DNA of 64,000 bases from Gaiellasilicea sp963806955 (GTDB lineage Bacteria > Actinomycetota > Thermoleophilia > Gaiellales > Gaiellaceae), in assembly GCA_963806955.1 (NCBI GenBank), contig CAWDZG010000002.1:1364001-1428000 (forward strand), in the 5' to 3' direction. The position numbers and the translations under genes are program-made. Shown here piece after piece: positions 31,657 through 40,191 of this stretch. The notes beneath the pieces were generated by a model, which ran no database searches, was not told the DNA's origin, and saw only the letters and a program-made list of their open reading frames with translations. Each line of letters begins with the position of its first letter. Position 1 is the first letter of the stretch.

Positions 31657-32205
31657 GTGGCCCACCTGCGCCTGACCGAGGTCGACGAGGCGACCGGCCT
31701 GCTCCGCGAGGAGTACGACGCCGCGGTCGGCCGCGCCGGCAAGGTCTTCAACATCGTCAAGTCGATGAGCTTGCGGCCGGGCGTGCTGCGCCGCTCGATG
31801 GAGCTGTACAAGGGGATCATGTTCGGCACGTCCGGCCTGACCCGGCAGGAGCGCGAGCTGCTCGCGACCGTTGTCTCCTGCGAGAACGCCTGCCACTACT
31901 GAATTCGCTCGCACGCAGACGACCTCCGTGCCGAGGGCGCAGACGACGAGCTCGCGCGGCATGCCGCGCACGACTACCGGCAGGCCGAGTTGCCGCCCGC
32001 GGTGCACGCGCTCTGCGACTACGCGGTCAAGCTGACGCGCACGCCCGCTGCGGTCGGCGCCGCCGACGCCGACGGCCTGCGGGCGCACGGGTGGGACGAC
32101 GCCGCGATCCACGATGCGATCCAGGTGATCGCCTACTTCAACTACATCAACCGGGTCGCCGAGGGCGTCGGCACCGATCCCGAGCCGGACTGGCAGCCCT
32201 TGTAA
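31657..32205 (+). CDS. Peroxidase-related AhpD-family selenoprotein, in-frame UGA decoded as Sec
   Basis: From GTG 31657 the frame runs MAHLRLTEVDEATGLLREEY to SCENACHY, meets TGA at 31900-31902, and continues in the same frame as IRSHADDLRAEGADDELARH and AYFNYINRVAEGVGTDPEPD to TAA at 32205. As a 182-residue protein it matches the peroxidase-related carboxymuconolactone-decarboxylase/AhpD family throughout, with SGLTRQERELLATVVS and ALCDYAVKLTRTPAAV. The AhpD motif is Glu-x11-Cys-x2-Cys-x3-His; here Glu67, Cys79, UGA82 and His86 fit it exactly, so Sec replaces the peroxidatic Cys. AhpD-type proteins reduce peroxides or thiol partners. selC, selB and selA are adjacent. A sequencing error (TGC read as TGA) is the alternative, but the complete decoding set nearby makes Sec much more likely. 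Confidence 0.88.
31903..31936 (+). promoter_or_regulatory. Candidate bacterial SECIS hairpin
   Basis: Directly 3' of the UGA two overlapping hairpins can form: CTCGCACG (31908-31915) with CGTGC-C-GAG (31927-31935) with one bulged C and an 11-base loop; or CCTC (31923-31926) with GAGG (31933-31936) with loop CGTGCC, whose second base is G, about 24 bases from the UGA. The second fits the usual distance and loop-G rule for bacterial SECIS elements. A longer outer pairing GCTCG/CGAGC (31907-31911, 31947-31951) may support it. By eye only. Confidence 0.5.
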
Positions 32206-32217
32206 GAACCGGCACGA

Positions 32218-33348
32218 GTGGGCTACGCTGCGGGGTACAACCGAGCTGCGGCAGAGCAGGGGACGGGATTGCCCGCGGAGTTCGCGCACGGTGAGCAGAC
32301 GGCAGGAAACGGCCACGTGTCGTTCTCCGAGCTCGTGCGCGCCCACTGGGAGCTCGACGTCGGGGAGGCGGCGGACCCCGACGAGGCCGAGCGGCGTTTC
32401 CGCGAGCTGCTCGCGACCTTCCAGGACACGACCGGCGAGATCGTCGACGCCTACTGGTGCCGGAAGGAGGCGTCCGCGGTCGCGCTGACCCGGCGGGAGC
32501 ACTGGGCGCGCCGCGGGTTCCTGCGCCGACGGAAGCTCGACTATCGGCTCCACCGCGTCTCGGACTGGGTCGCGACCTCGACACACGAGCTCGCCGACCT
32601 CCTGCACGACTGCGACATCCTCGCGATCAAGGCCTCGCACGGGCTCGAGCGCGTGCCGCGTGCGGTCGTGATGCAGTGGCTGCTGCTCGTCGAGTCGCAC
32701 CTGCTCGGTTTCATCGAGCGGCACCGCGACGCACCGCCGACGCCCGACGAGGTCGAGCGGTTCGCGCGTCGCGAGCGGGCCGAGCTGCGCCGGATCGAGG
32801 ACTACTACTTCCGTTCCGGGGAGAAGAGGGCGCGGATGCGGTACGTCGAGGGGATGTTCGGCGCCGGCGTCCTCCTCGTCGTGCTCGCAGCGCTCGCGAC
32901 GGCCGGGATCCTCTCCCTCTTCGGCGCGCTCGACCTCGAGTCCAAGGGCGTGCGCGAGTTCTACGCCTGCACGGCCGGCGGCGCCGTCGGTGCGATCGTG
33001 AGCGTGCTGATGCGCATGAGCGGGCGTGGCTCCTTCGCGATCGACCACGAGCTCGGCCAGCGCGAGGTCGTGCTCGTCGGGGCCTACAGGCCGATGATCG
33101 GCGCGGTCTCGGGGATCGTCGTCTACTTCCTCGTCCAGACGACGATCCTGCCGCTGGACAAGAACGCCCTGAACTTCCCGTTCTTCGTCGTGCTCTCGTT
33201 CCTCGCAGGCTTCAGCGAGCGCTGGACCCGGATGGTCCTCGACGGCGCGATGCGCACGATCGCCGACGCGCCGGCCGAGCGGGAGCCGGCGCCGGCACCC
33301 GAGGCGGAAGAGACGGTGGAGGCGCCGCCCGCGCCCGTCGTGTCCTAG
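32218..33348 (+). CDS. Membrane protein of unknown function
   Basis: The 376-residue protein starts 12 bases after the selenoprotein stop (GTG 32218), so the two are probably co-transcribed. The N-terminal 200 residues are soluble and helical (REHWARRGFLRRRKLDYRLH, ERFARRERAELRRIEDYYFR). Three or four membrane segments follow (GVLLVVLAALATAGILSLFG, GGAVGAIVSVLMRMSG, AVSGIVVYFLVQTTILPL, FFVVLSFLAGFSERWTRMVL) and a Pro/Glu tail. No named family. It may be a membrane partner of the selenoprotein, which is inference from context only. It overlaps the convergent selB by four bases. Confidence 0.65.
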   Translation: MGYAAGYNRAAAEQGTGLPAEFAHGEQTAGNGHVSFSELVRAHWELDVGEAADPDEAERRFRELLATFQDTTGEIVDAYWCRKEASAVALTRREHWARRGFLRRRKLDYRLHRVSDWVATSTHELADLLHDCDILAIKASHGLERVPRAVVMQWLLLVESHLLGFIERHRDAPPTPDEVERFARRERAELRRIEDYYFRSGEKRARMRYVEGMFGAGVLLVVLAALATAGILSLFGALDLESKGVREFYACTAGGAVGAIVSVLMRMSGRGSFAIDHELGQREVVLVGAYRPMIGAVSGIVVYFLVQTTILPLDKNALNFPFFVVLSFLAGFSERWTRMVLDGAMRTIADAPAEREPAPAPEAEETVEAPPAPVVS

Positions 33349-34972
33349 GCGCGCTCGCGCGCTGCGCGGCGCAGCACCCGCGCGTCCCCGTCGCGACGGG
33401 TGACGCCGTCCGCGTCGAGGCGTTCGAGCAGGAGCTGCGCGTCGCGGCGGCCGCAGCCGGCGAGGTCGCGAAAGCGGCCGAGCGCGATCGAGCCCGCCGA
33501 ACCGCATTCCTCGACGACGAGCGCGCGCGCCCGCTCGTACGTGTCCGGGGAGACCGCGTAGCCGCCGCCGAGCCGGACGAGCCGGCCGGCCTGCTCCAGG
33601 AAGCGGCCGAGCTCGGCGTCGGCGAGCTTGGCGGCGCCCGGCGCGGCGGCCGCGAGCTCGGCCTCGAGCGCGACGGCGGCCGGTGCCCGCTCACCGAGGC
33701 TCGGCCCCGCGCCCGGCCGGTACAGCTTCGAGCCGCGCCGCTCGAACGGGAGCCGCTCGAGCACCGCGCGTGCCCACGCGTCCGTCGGCGCGTCGACACC
33801 GGGGTCGAGCGCGTCGGTCGCCTCGAATGCCCGCTCCAGCTCGGCGCGGAAGGCTTCGAGCCAGTCGTCCGACCAGCGCCACTCGCCGTCGACGAGCACC
33901 GGCGCGTCCATCGACTCCTCGCCGCGGGCGGCGCGCTCGAAGCGGTCGGGGTCGGCGTGCCGCGGGGCGCGGGGTCGAGCACCACGCCGCCGCCGACCGT
34001 CGTCTCGGTGCGGAGGACGACGCGGTCGCCGCGCGCCGTCACGACCGGCTGCGCGAGGCGGAGCTGGGCGAAGCCGCCCGTGCGCACGACTCGGGCCGGG
34101 ACCGCAGCAGTCCCGTGGTGGACGGTCACACGGTCGGGAATCGGCGCGAGCTCCTCGACGGCGACGTCGAGCCGGTAGCTCGGGCGGAGCGAGCCGGGCG
34201 CGAGCAGCACGTCGCCGCGCCGCAGCTCGCTCCGCTCGACGCCGGGCAGGGCGAGCGCGACGCGTTGGCCCGCCTCGGCCCGCTCGACCGGCCGGTCGTG
34301 CACCTGGACGCTGCGCACGCGCACGTCTCTGCCGCCCGGCTCGGCGCGCAGAACGTCGCCCTCGCCGACCGTCCCGGACCAGAGCGTCCCGGTCGCGACC
34401 GTGCCGATCCCGCGCAGCGAGAAGACCCGGTCGACGTACAACCGCGCCGCCCCGTCGGGGAGATCGTTGCTCGGAGCAACGAGGTCGGCGGCGCGCGCGA
34501 GCGCGGCGCGCAGGTCGTCGAGGCCCGCGCCCGTCTTCGCGCTCACGGCGACCGCCTCGGCCTGCGGGACGAGCTCGCGGGCCTCGTCGAGTGCCAGCTC
34601 GAGCGTCTCCTCGTCGACGGCGTCCGACTTCGTCACCGCGACGACGCCGTGCTCGACACCGAGCAGGCGCAGGATCGCCAGGTGCTCGTGCGTCTGCGGG
34701 CGCGCGCCCTCGCCCGCGTCGAGGACGAGCAGGAAGAGGTCGATCCCGGTTGCCCCCGCGACCATGTTGCGGACGAAGCGCTCGTGGCCCGGCACGTCGA
34801 TCAGCGAGAGCGCGCGGCCGTCCGCGAGCTCGAGCGCGGCGTAGCCGAGGTCGATCGAGATCCCGCGCCGCTGCTCCTCCGGCAGCCGGTCCGTGTCCTT
34901 GCCCGTCAGTGCCCGCACGAGCCACGTCTTCCCGTGGTCGATGTGACCCGCGGTGCCGACCGTCAGCGGCAT
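33345..34972 (-). CDS. selB: Selenocysteine-specific elongation factor SelB, one frameshift
   Basis: SelB binds GTP, Sec-tRNA and the SECIS hairpin and inserts Sec at UGA. The GTPase domain shows VGTAGHIDHGKTWLVRALTG, LSLIDVPGHERFVRNMVAGA and VTKSD. Translation-factor domains follow (RGIGTVATGTLWSGTVGEGD), then C-terminal winged helices (SIALGRFRDLAGCGRRDAQL, LLERLDADGVTRRDGDARVL). The frame breaks near 33960: GGVVLDPAP must shift to RHADPDRFERAARGEE. Both halves are well conserved, so a one-base assembly error is likely. It overlaps selA by ten bases and its 3' end overlaps the membrane gene at 32218. Confidence 0.93.
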
Positions 34973-36231
34973 GCGCGGACCGCGGCGGCGACCTCTTCTG
35001 CCTCGGCGTCGGTGAGCGTGCGGCAGTCGAGCAGCGTGCGGCCGTCGCGGACGACCGCGATCACGGGCGGATCGTGCGCACGGAGCGCCGCCGCGAGCTC
35101 CTCCTCGAGCGCGCAGGCGAAGCTCGGCAGCTCGGCGAGCGGCAGCGCGCCGCCGCCCGCCCGCGCCACGGTCTCCTCGACCTCGCCCCCGGTCGCCGCG
35201 GCCAGCCGTTCCGCGCGGGCGCGCACGGCCTCGGCCGGCTCGCGGAGCATCCGCACGACCGGGATCTGCTCCGGCCGGTCGAGGTAGAGCGCGAGCGTGC
35301 CCTCGAGCGCGGCGAGGGTCAGCTTGTCGGAGCGGAGCGCGCGCTGGAGCGGATGGCGGCGCAGTTGCTCGACCAGGTCGGCGCGGCCGGCGACGATCCC
35401 CGCCTGCGGGCCGCCGAGCAGCTTGTCGCCGGAGAAGCAGACGAGGTCGGCGCCCGCTGCGAGCGAGTCGGCCGGGGTCGGCTCGCCCTCGACGCCGACG
35501 AGCGCGCCCGAGCCGAGGTCGTCGAGGAGCGGCACGCCGTGGCGGCGGGCGACGGCCGCCAGCTCGGCCGGAGCGGGCTGCTCGGTGAAGCCGACGACGC
35601 GGAAGTTCGACTGGTGCACGCGCAGGAGCAGCGCCGTCTCGGGGCCGATCGCAGCCTCGTAGTCGGCGGCACGTGTCCGGTTCGTCGTCCCGACCTCCAC
35701 GAGCCGGGCGCCCGAGCGCGCGAGCACGTCGGGGATGCGGAAGCCGTCGCCGATCTCGATCAGCTCGCCGCGCGAGACCACGACCTCGCGGCCCTCGGCG
35801 AGCGCCGCGAGCGCGAGCAGCATCGCGGCCGCGTTGTTGTTGACGACGATCGCCGCGTCGGCGCCGGTGAGCCGCCGCAGCAGCGGCGCGAGATGATCCT
35901 GGCGCGACCCGCGTGTGCCGGAGGTGAGGTCGTACTCGAGGTTCGAGTAGCCCGCCGTCTCGCGCACGCGCTCGAGTGCGGCGTCCGCGAGCGGGGCGCG
36001 GCCGAGGTTCGTGTGGACGAGCACGCCGGTCGCGTTCAGCACGCGCCGCAGCGCCGGCCGCCTTGCGTCGAGGAGCGCCTCCGCGAGGCGCGTCGGCAGG
36101 TTCCCCGGGTCGGCCCCCGCGCGGATCTCGTCGCGCGCCCGGGCGAGCACGGCCCGGGCCGCGGCGATCGCGAGCGGGTCGTCGCTGCCGCGGGCGAGCT
36201 CGTCCACGGAGGGAAGGTCGCGGAGCCTCAT
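34963..36231 (-). CDS. selA: L-seryl-tRNA(Sec) selenium transferase SelA
   Basis: SelA is a PLP enzyme that converts Ser-tRNA(Sec) to Sec-tRNA(Sec) using selenophosphate. The 422-residue protein has RRVLNATGVLVHTNLGRAPL, YSNLEYDLTSGTRGSRQDHL, AAIVVNNNAAAMLLALAALA, SRGELIEIGDGFRIPDVLAR, VGTTNRTRAADYEAAI and the PLP lysine in LVCFSGDKLLGGPQAGIVAG. ATG 36231 opens MRLRDLPSVDELARG, typical. Intact. selA-selB overlap implies co-translation. It is divergent from the VanW-like gene, 43 bases away. selD, needed for selenophosphate, is not in the window. Confidence 0.96.
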   Translation of the reverse strand: MRLRDLPSVDELARGSDDPLAIAAARAVLARARDEIRAGADPGNLPTRLAEALLDARRPALRRVLNATGVLVHTNLGRAPLADAALERVRETAGYSNLEYDLTSGTRGSRQDHLAPLLRRLTGADAAIVVNNNAAAMLLALAALAEGREVVVSRGELIEIGDGFRIPDVLARSGARLVEVGTTNRTRAADYEAAIGPETALLLRVHQSNFRVVGFTEQPAPAELAAVARRHGVPLLDDLGSGALVGVEGEPTPADSLAAGADLVCFSGDKLLGGPQAGIVAGRADLVEQLRRHPLQRALRSDKLTLAALEGTLALYLDRPEQIPVVRMLREPAEAVRARAERLAAATGGEVEETVARAGGGALPLAELPSFACALEEELAAALRAHDPPVIAVVRDGRTLLDCRTLTDAEAEEVAAAVRACR

Positions 36232-36274
36232 GATTTCGAGTGTAGAGGCCCAGGAGCGGCTACTTTGCAGATTC

Positions 36275-37958
36275 GTGAGACGAGCCGGAATCATCGCCGC
36301 AGCCCTTCTCGCCGGTCTGGTCGGAGCCGCCGCCACCGCAGTCGCGGTGCGCGACGCCGTCTATACGGACCGGCCGCTGCCGGGTGCGAAGCTGCGTCAG
36401 GTCGAGCTCGCCCGGGCCGTCACCGTCGTCGTCGGCGGCACGCGCTACGACGTTCGGCCCGGAGAGGCGCTGATGGTCGACGCCGCCGCCTCGCAGGCGC
36501 GACTGCTCGAAGCCGGCCGCACGAGCTTCCTCGGCCGGGTCCGGCAGCTTGCCGACCCGAGCCCGCCCGAGCTGCTCGTCGATCCGGTGCTCGTGGCGAG
36601 GCCGGCGGCAGTGGACGTCGCCACGCGAGTCTCGAAGGCGCTGCCGAAGCCTCGGCGCGCGCAGGTCGTCAACATCCGCGGCACCTTCAAGGTCGTGGGG
36701 GCGAAGCCGGGCGACACGGTCGCTGCGGAGGAGCTCACCGCAGGCTTGGAGCGGGCCGCGCGCACCGGTGCCCGCACACTGGCGCCGGGGCTCGCGCACG
36801 TCGACCCCGAGCTGACGACCGCGGCGGCGGAGGCGGCGGCGGCGGAGGCGGAAGCAGCTCGTCGCCGAGCCGATGGCGCTCACCTTCAAGGGCGACGACG
36901 TGGGCGCGCTCGCGCCCGCGCGCCTGGCGAAGCTCGTCCGCTTCCGTCCCGACGGCACGCGCTTCCGGGTCACGTTCGATCCCAAGCGCGTCTCGAAGGC
37001 GGTCGAGCCGCTCCTCGCCGAGTGGCGCGCACGGGCCCGCAACGCCCGGTTCGTGGTCGACGGGACGCGTGTCACGATCACTCCGTCGAAGCCGGGCCTC
37101 GCGCCGGACGGCCCGTGGATCGTCGACTCGATCACGGCGGCCGCCTCCTCGTCGATCCGGCGTGCGTCGCTGCGGCTGAAGCAGGTGCGCGCCGATCTCA
37201 CGACCGCCGAGGCCGAGCGGCTCGGGATCCGGCAGCGGATCTCCACCTTCACGACCGAGATGGGCACCTCGTCGTCGAACCGGATCCACAACGTCCACCT
37301 GATGGCCGACTACATCGACGGCACGATCGTCAAGCCCGGCGAGGCGTTCTCGTTCAACGACCGCGTCGGCCCGCGCACGATCGAGCGCGGCTTCCGCGAG
37401 GGGCAGATGATCATCGGCTCGCTGCTCCTGCCCTCGATCGGCGGCGGCGTCTGCCAGACGGCGACGACGCTCTTCAACAACGCGTTCGAGCTCGGCCTCC
37501 CGATCGTCGAGCGGCACAACCACAGCTTCTACATCTCGCACTACCCGATGGGCCGCGACGCGACGGTCAGCTGGGGCGGGCCCGACTTCGCCTTCCGGAA
37601 CGACCTGCAGACGGCGATCCTGATCAAGACGAGCTACACCGACACGACGCTGACGTTCAGCTTCTACGGCACCGACCCGAAGCGGCGCGTCGTCACCGTG
37701 GCCGGCGACAAGACGAACTGGCGGACGCCGGAGACGACCTATGCGCTCGACCCGTACGCTCCGCGCGGGTCGGTGCGCACTGTCGCCGGCTCGAACCAGT
37801 CGGGCTTCGACGTCACCGTCACGCGCAAGGTCTACGAGCGCGGCAAGCTGCTGCGCAAGGACGCGACGACGAGCAACTACATCGCCGTCGGCCCGACGAG
37901 GATCTACGGTCCCGGTCGTTCGATCCCGGGCTCGTACTTCGTGCTCCCGCGCGTCTAG
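36275..37958 (+). CDS. VanW-family cell-envelope protein, one frameshift
   Basis: An N-terminal signal or anchor (GIIAAALLAGLVGAAATAVA) precedes two putative peptidoglycan-binding repeats, each with an R-x-A-x-V-P/G start (AAAVDVATRVSKAL-like region and a later copy near PDGTRFRVTFDPKRVSKAVE). The VanW domain follows: NVHLMADYIDGTIVKPGEAF, SFNDRVGPRTIERGFREGQM, GGGVCQTATTLFNNAFELGL, VERHNHSFYISHYPMGRDAT. The N- and C-terminal halves are in different frames, joined near 36848-36860 in an Ala/Glu-rich GC repeat, a likely indel site. VanW proteins are linked to envelope and glycopeptide resistance regions, with no defined reaction. The start GTG 36275 is inferred. Confidence 0.8.
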
Positions 37959-37961
37959 GCG

Positions 37962-38663
37962 CTACTGCGCGTCGGCCTTCTCCGGTTCGGCCGGGGAGGT
38001 CGCGCCCGTGCGGTGCTCGTAGCCCTCGACGATCAGCCGCACGGCCTCGTCCGGGTCGTCTGTGAGGTGGAGCAGCTCGATGTCCTCGGGCGAGATCATC
38101 CCGTCCGCCAGCAGCTCGTCCTCGACCCAGCCGAGCAGGTCGCGCCAGTAGGCGGAGCCGACCAGCACGACGGGGAAGTCGAGCACTTTGCCGGTCTGGA
38201 TCAGCGTCAGCGACTCGAACAGCTCGTCGAGCGTGCCGAAGCCGCCCGGGAAGATCACGAACCCCTCCGCCGCCTTCACGAACATCGTCTTGCGGGCGTA
38301 GAAGTGCTTGAACGTCATCTCGATGTCGCAATACGGGTTGAGGCCCTGTTCGTGCGGCAGCGCGATGTTGAAGCCGACGGAGAGGCCGCCGCCCTCCTTG
38401 CAGCCGCGGTTCGCCGCCTCCATCACGCCGGGCCCGCCGCCGGTCACGACCGCGAAGCCGTTCTCCGCGAAGCAGCGCCCGGTCGCGCGCGCCTGCCGGT
38501 ACGGCTCGGTGTCCTCGCCCACGCGGGCGGAGCCGAAGATCGAGACCGCCGGGCGGTCGATCTGGAGCACTTTCTGGAAGCCGCCGAGGAACTCCGCCGC
38601 GATGATCGAGACGTCGTTCGCGAGGTCGTCGTGCTCGCGCTCGAGGACGCGCCGATCCTCCAT
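37962..38663 (-). CDS. LOG-family protein (TIGR00730-type Rossmann fold)
   Basis: The 233-residue protein shows VSIFGSARVGEDTEPYRQAR, FAVVTGGGPGVMEAANRGCK, GFNIALPHEQGLNPYCDIEM and GFVIFPGGFGTLDELFESLT with the PGGxGTxxE signature. LOG-type enzymes release free bases from nucleoside monophosphates (cytokinin riboside 5'-monophosphate phosphoribohydrolase activity). It has a helical N-terminal extension as in actinobacterial members. It is three bases downstream of the M50 gene stop and convergent with the VanW-like gene. Confidence 0.85.
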   Translation of the reverse strand: MEDRRVLEREHDDLANDVSIIAAEFLGGFQKVLQIDRPAVSIFGSARVGEDTEPYRQARATGRCFAENGFAVVTGGGPGVMEAANRGCKEGGGLSVGFNIALPHEQGLNPYCDIEMTFKHFYARKTMFVKAAEGFVIFPGGFGTLDELFESLTLIQTGKVLDFPVVLVGSAYWRDLLGWVEDELLADGMISPEDIELLHLTDDPDEAVRLIVEGYEHRTGATSPAEPEKADAQ

Positions 38664-38665
38664 GC

Positions 38666-39499
38666 TCAGATCGTGCGCTCGACGAACGTTGCCGCCATGC
38701 CGCCAGTCAGCAGCGCCGCGACGACGATGTACGCGATCCCGGTCGCGAGTCTCCGTCCGGGTGTGACGCGGTAGTACACCTCGCTCTCGGGCGTGCCGCG
38801 GTGCTTCCAGCGACGCCACGACTCGAGCCCGCCGAGCACGAGGATCAGGATCAGGATCGGATTCGGCCAGAGGAATGTCAGCCCGAGCAGGACGACGAGG
38901 CCGACCCCCCACAGGACGGGATGGATCGCGGCCACGATCCTGCCGCCGTCGAGCGGCGAGATCGGCGCCATGTTGAAGAGGTTGAGGAAGAACGCGGTGA
39001 ACGCGAGCGCGACCAGCAGCTCCGAGTCCAGCCACTCGCCGACGCCCCACACCGCCGCTGCGCCGAGCCCGCCGACGATCGGCCCGGCGATCGCCACCTT
39101 CGCCTCGTTCCAGGCATCCGCCGGCATCTCCTTGAGCGTGATCAGCGCGCCGAGGAACGGGATGAACATCGGCGCCGACGCCGGCAGTCCCTGTCGCTTC
39201 GCCTCGAAGACGTGGCCGAGCTCGTGCACGAAGAGGAGGAGGACGAAGCCGACTGCGAACTTCCAGCCCCACAGGAGCGCGTAGGCGCCGATCGAGACGA
39301 GCATCGACCCCGCGACGGTGAAGAGCTTGAACTTGAAGACCGCCGCGAAGACGAACTTCAGCTTCCAGATCAGGAAACCGACCGCGGCGATCGGCGCCCA
39401 GAGCTTGCGCAGGACGTCGCCGATCGTGGTCGGCCGCTTGATCGGCGAGTACTCGTACTCGGGCTCGACTTCGCGGGGGGTGTAAGGGTCGTAGCTCAT
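38666..39499 (-). CDS. M50-family membrane metalloprotease
   Basis: The 277-residue membrane protein has the zinc site VLLLFVHELGHVFEAKRQGL and the second metal motif LFNMAPISPLDGGRIVAAIH (the LDG Asp). Several helices surround these (TVAGSMLVSIGAYALLWGWK, VGLVVLLGLTFLWPNPILIL). It resembles site-2-protease-like M50 peptidases that cut transmembrane substrates. ATG 39499 overlaps the MoaD-MoaE fusion stop by four bases. Confidence 0.85.
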   Translation of the reverse strand: MSYDPYTPREVEPEYEYSPIKRPTTIGDVLRKLWAPIAAVGFLIWKLKFVFAAVFKFKLFTVAGSMLVSIGAYALLWGWKFAVGFVLLLFVHELGHVFEAKRQGLPASAPMFIPFLGALITLKEMPADAWNEAKVAIAGPIVGGLGAAAVWGVGEWLDSELLVALAFTAFFLNLFNMAPISPLDGGRIVAAIHPVLWGVGLVVLLGLTFLWPNPILILILVLGGLESWRRWKHRGTPESEVYYRVTPGRRLATGIAYIVVAALLTGGMAATFVERTI

Positions 39500-40134
39500 G
39501 AGCCCTGCCCGATCCATTCTTCGCCGCCGTCGTAGACCTCTTTCTTCCAGAGCGGCACCGTCCCCTTGAGCGTGTCGATCGCCTCCTTGCAGGCGGCGAG
39601 CGCGGCGGCGCGGTGCGGCGCGGAGACGGCGATCGCGACGCTCGGCTCGCCGATCTCGACCCGGCCGACGCGGTGGTGGATCGCGACGGCGGAGAGCTCG
39701 TGCTTCTCGCCGAGCTCGCGCGCGAGGCCGGCCATCAGCTCCTCCGCCATCCCCTCGTAGGCCTCGTACTCGAGGTAGTGCACGTCGCGGTCGCGTGAGC
39801 GGTTGCGAACGGTGCCGAGGAAGGTCGCGATCGCGCCGGCTTCGTCGCGGGCGACCTCACGGACGGCCGCATCGAGCGAGAGTGGCTCGTCCGTGAGCCG
39901 GAAGTCGCCGCCGGAGACGGGCGGGATCAGCGCGACGACGTCGCCGTCGGCGAGCGCCGTCGTCGGCTCGGCATAGCGTTTGTTGACGGCGTAGAGCAGC
40001 CCGGGCGGCTCGTCGCCGAGGTCGAGCGCGGCCCAGACGTCGGCAAGCTGGGCGCCGTCCGTGAGCTCGAGCTCGCGCGAACCGGTGCCGGCGCGCTCGC
40101 GGAGGCCGGCGAAGAGGCGGATGCGAACATGCAC
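39496..40134 (-). CDS. moaX: MoaD-MoaE fusion, molybdopterin synthase
   Basis: Residues 1-76 are MoaD (VRIRLFAGLRERAGTGSREL, ending DVVALIPPVSGG) and the rest MoaE (IATFLGTVRNRSRDRDVHYL, EYEAYEGMAEELMAGL, IHHRVGRVEIGEPSVAIAVS, PHRAAALAACKEAIDTLKGT, VPLWKKEVYDGGEEW). The MoaD C-terminal Gly-Gly is internal (VSGG-DFRL), so it must be freed by proteolysis to be thiocarboxylated, as known for mycobacterial MoaX. The product is the Moco pterin. Divergent from the GntR gene. Confidence 0.9.
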   Translation of the reverse strand: MHVRIRLFAGLRERAGTGSRELELTDGAQLADVWAALDLGDEPPGLLYAVNKRYAEPTTALADGDVVALIPPVSGGDFRLTDEPLSLDAAVREVARDEAGAIATFLGTVRNRSRDRDVHYLEYEAYEGMAEELMAGLARELGEKHELSAVAIHHRVGRVEIGEPSVAIAVSAPHRAAALAACKEAIDTLKGTVPLWKKEVYDGGEEWIGQGS

Positions 40135-40191
40135 CGGAGCAGCGTAGCCGGGCGACCTCGCTTGCCTCCCTCGCCTGTGTCATGTCACTGT

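Noticed and set aside
33628..37179. 1183-codon plus-strand frame over selB, selA and VanW
   Set aside because: GC-rich shadow; selA and selB are conserved on the minus strand.
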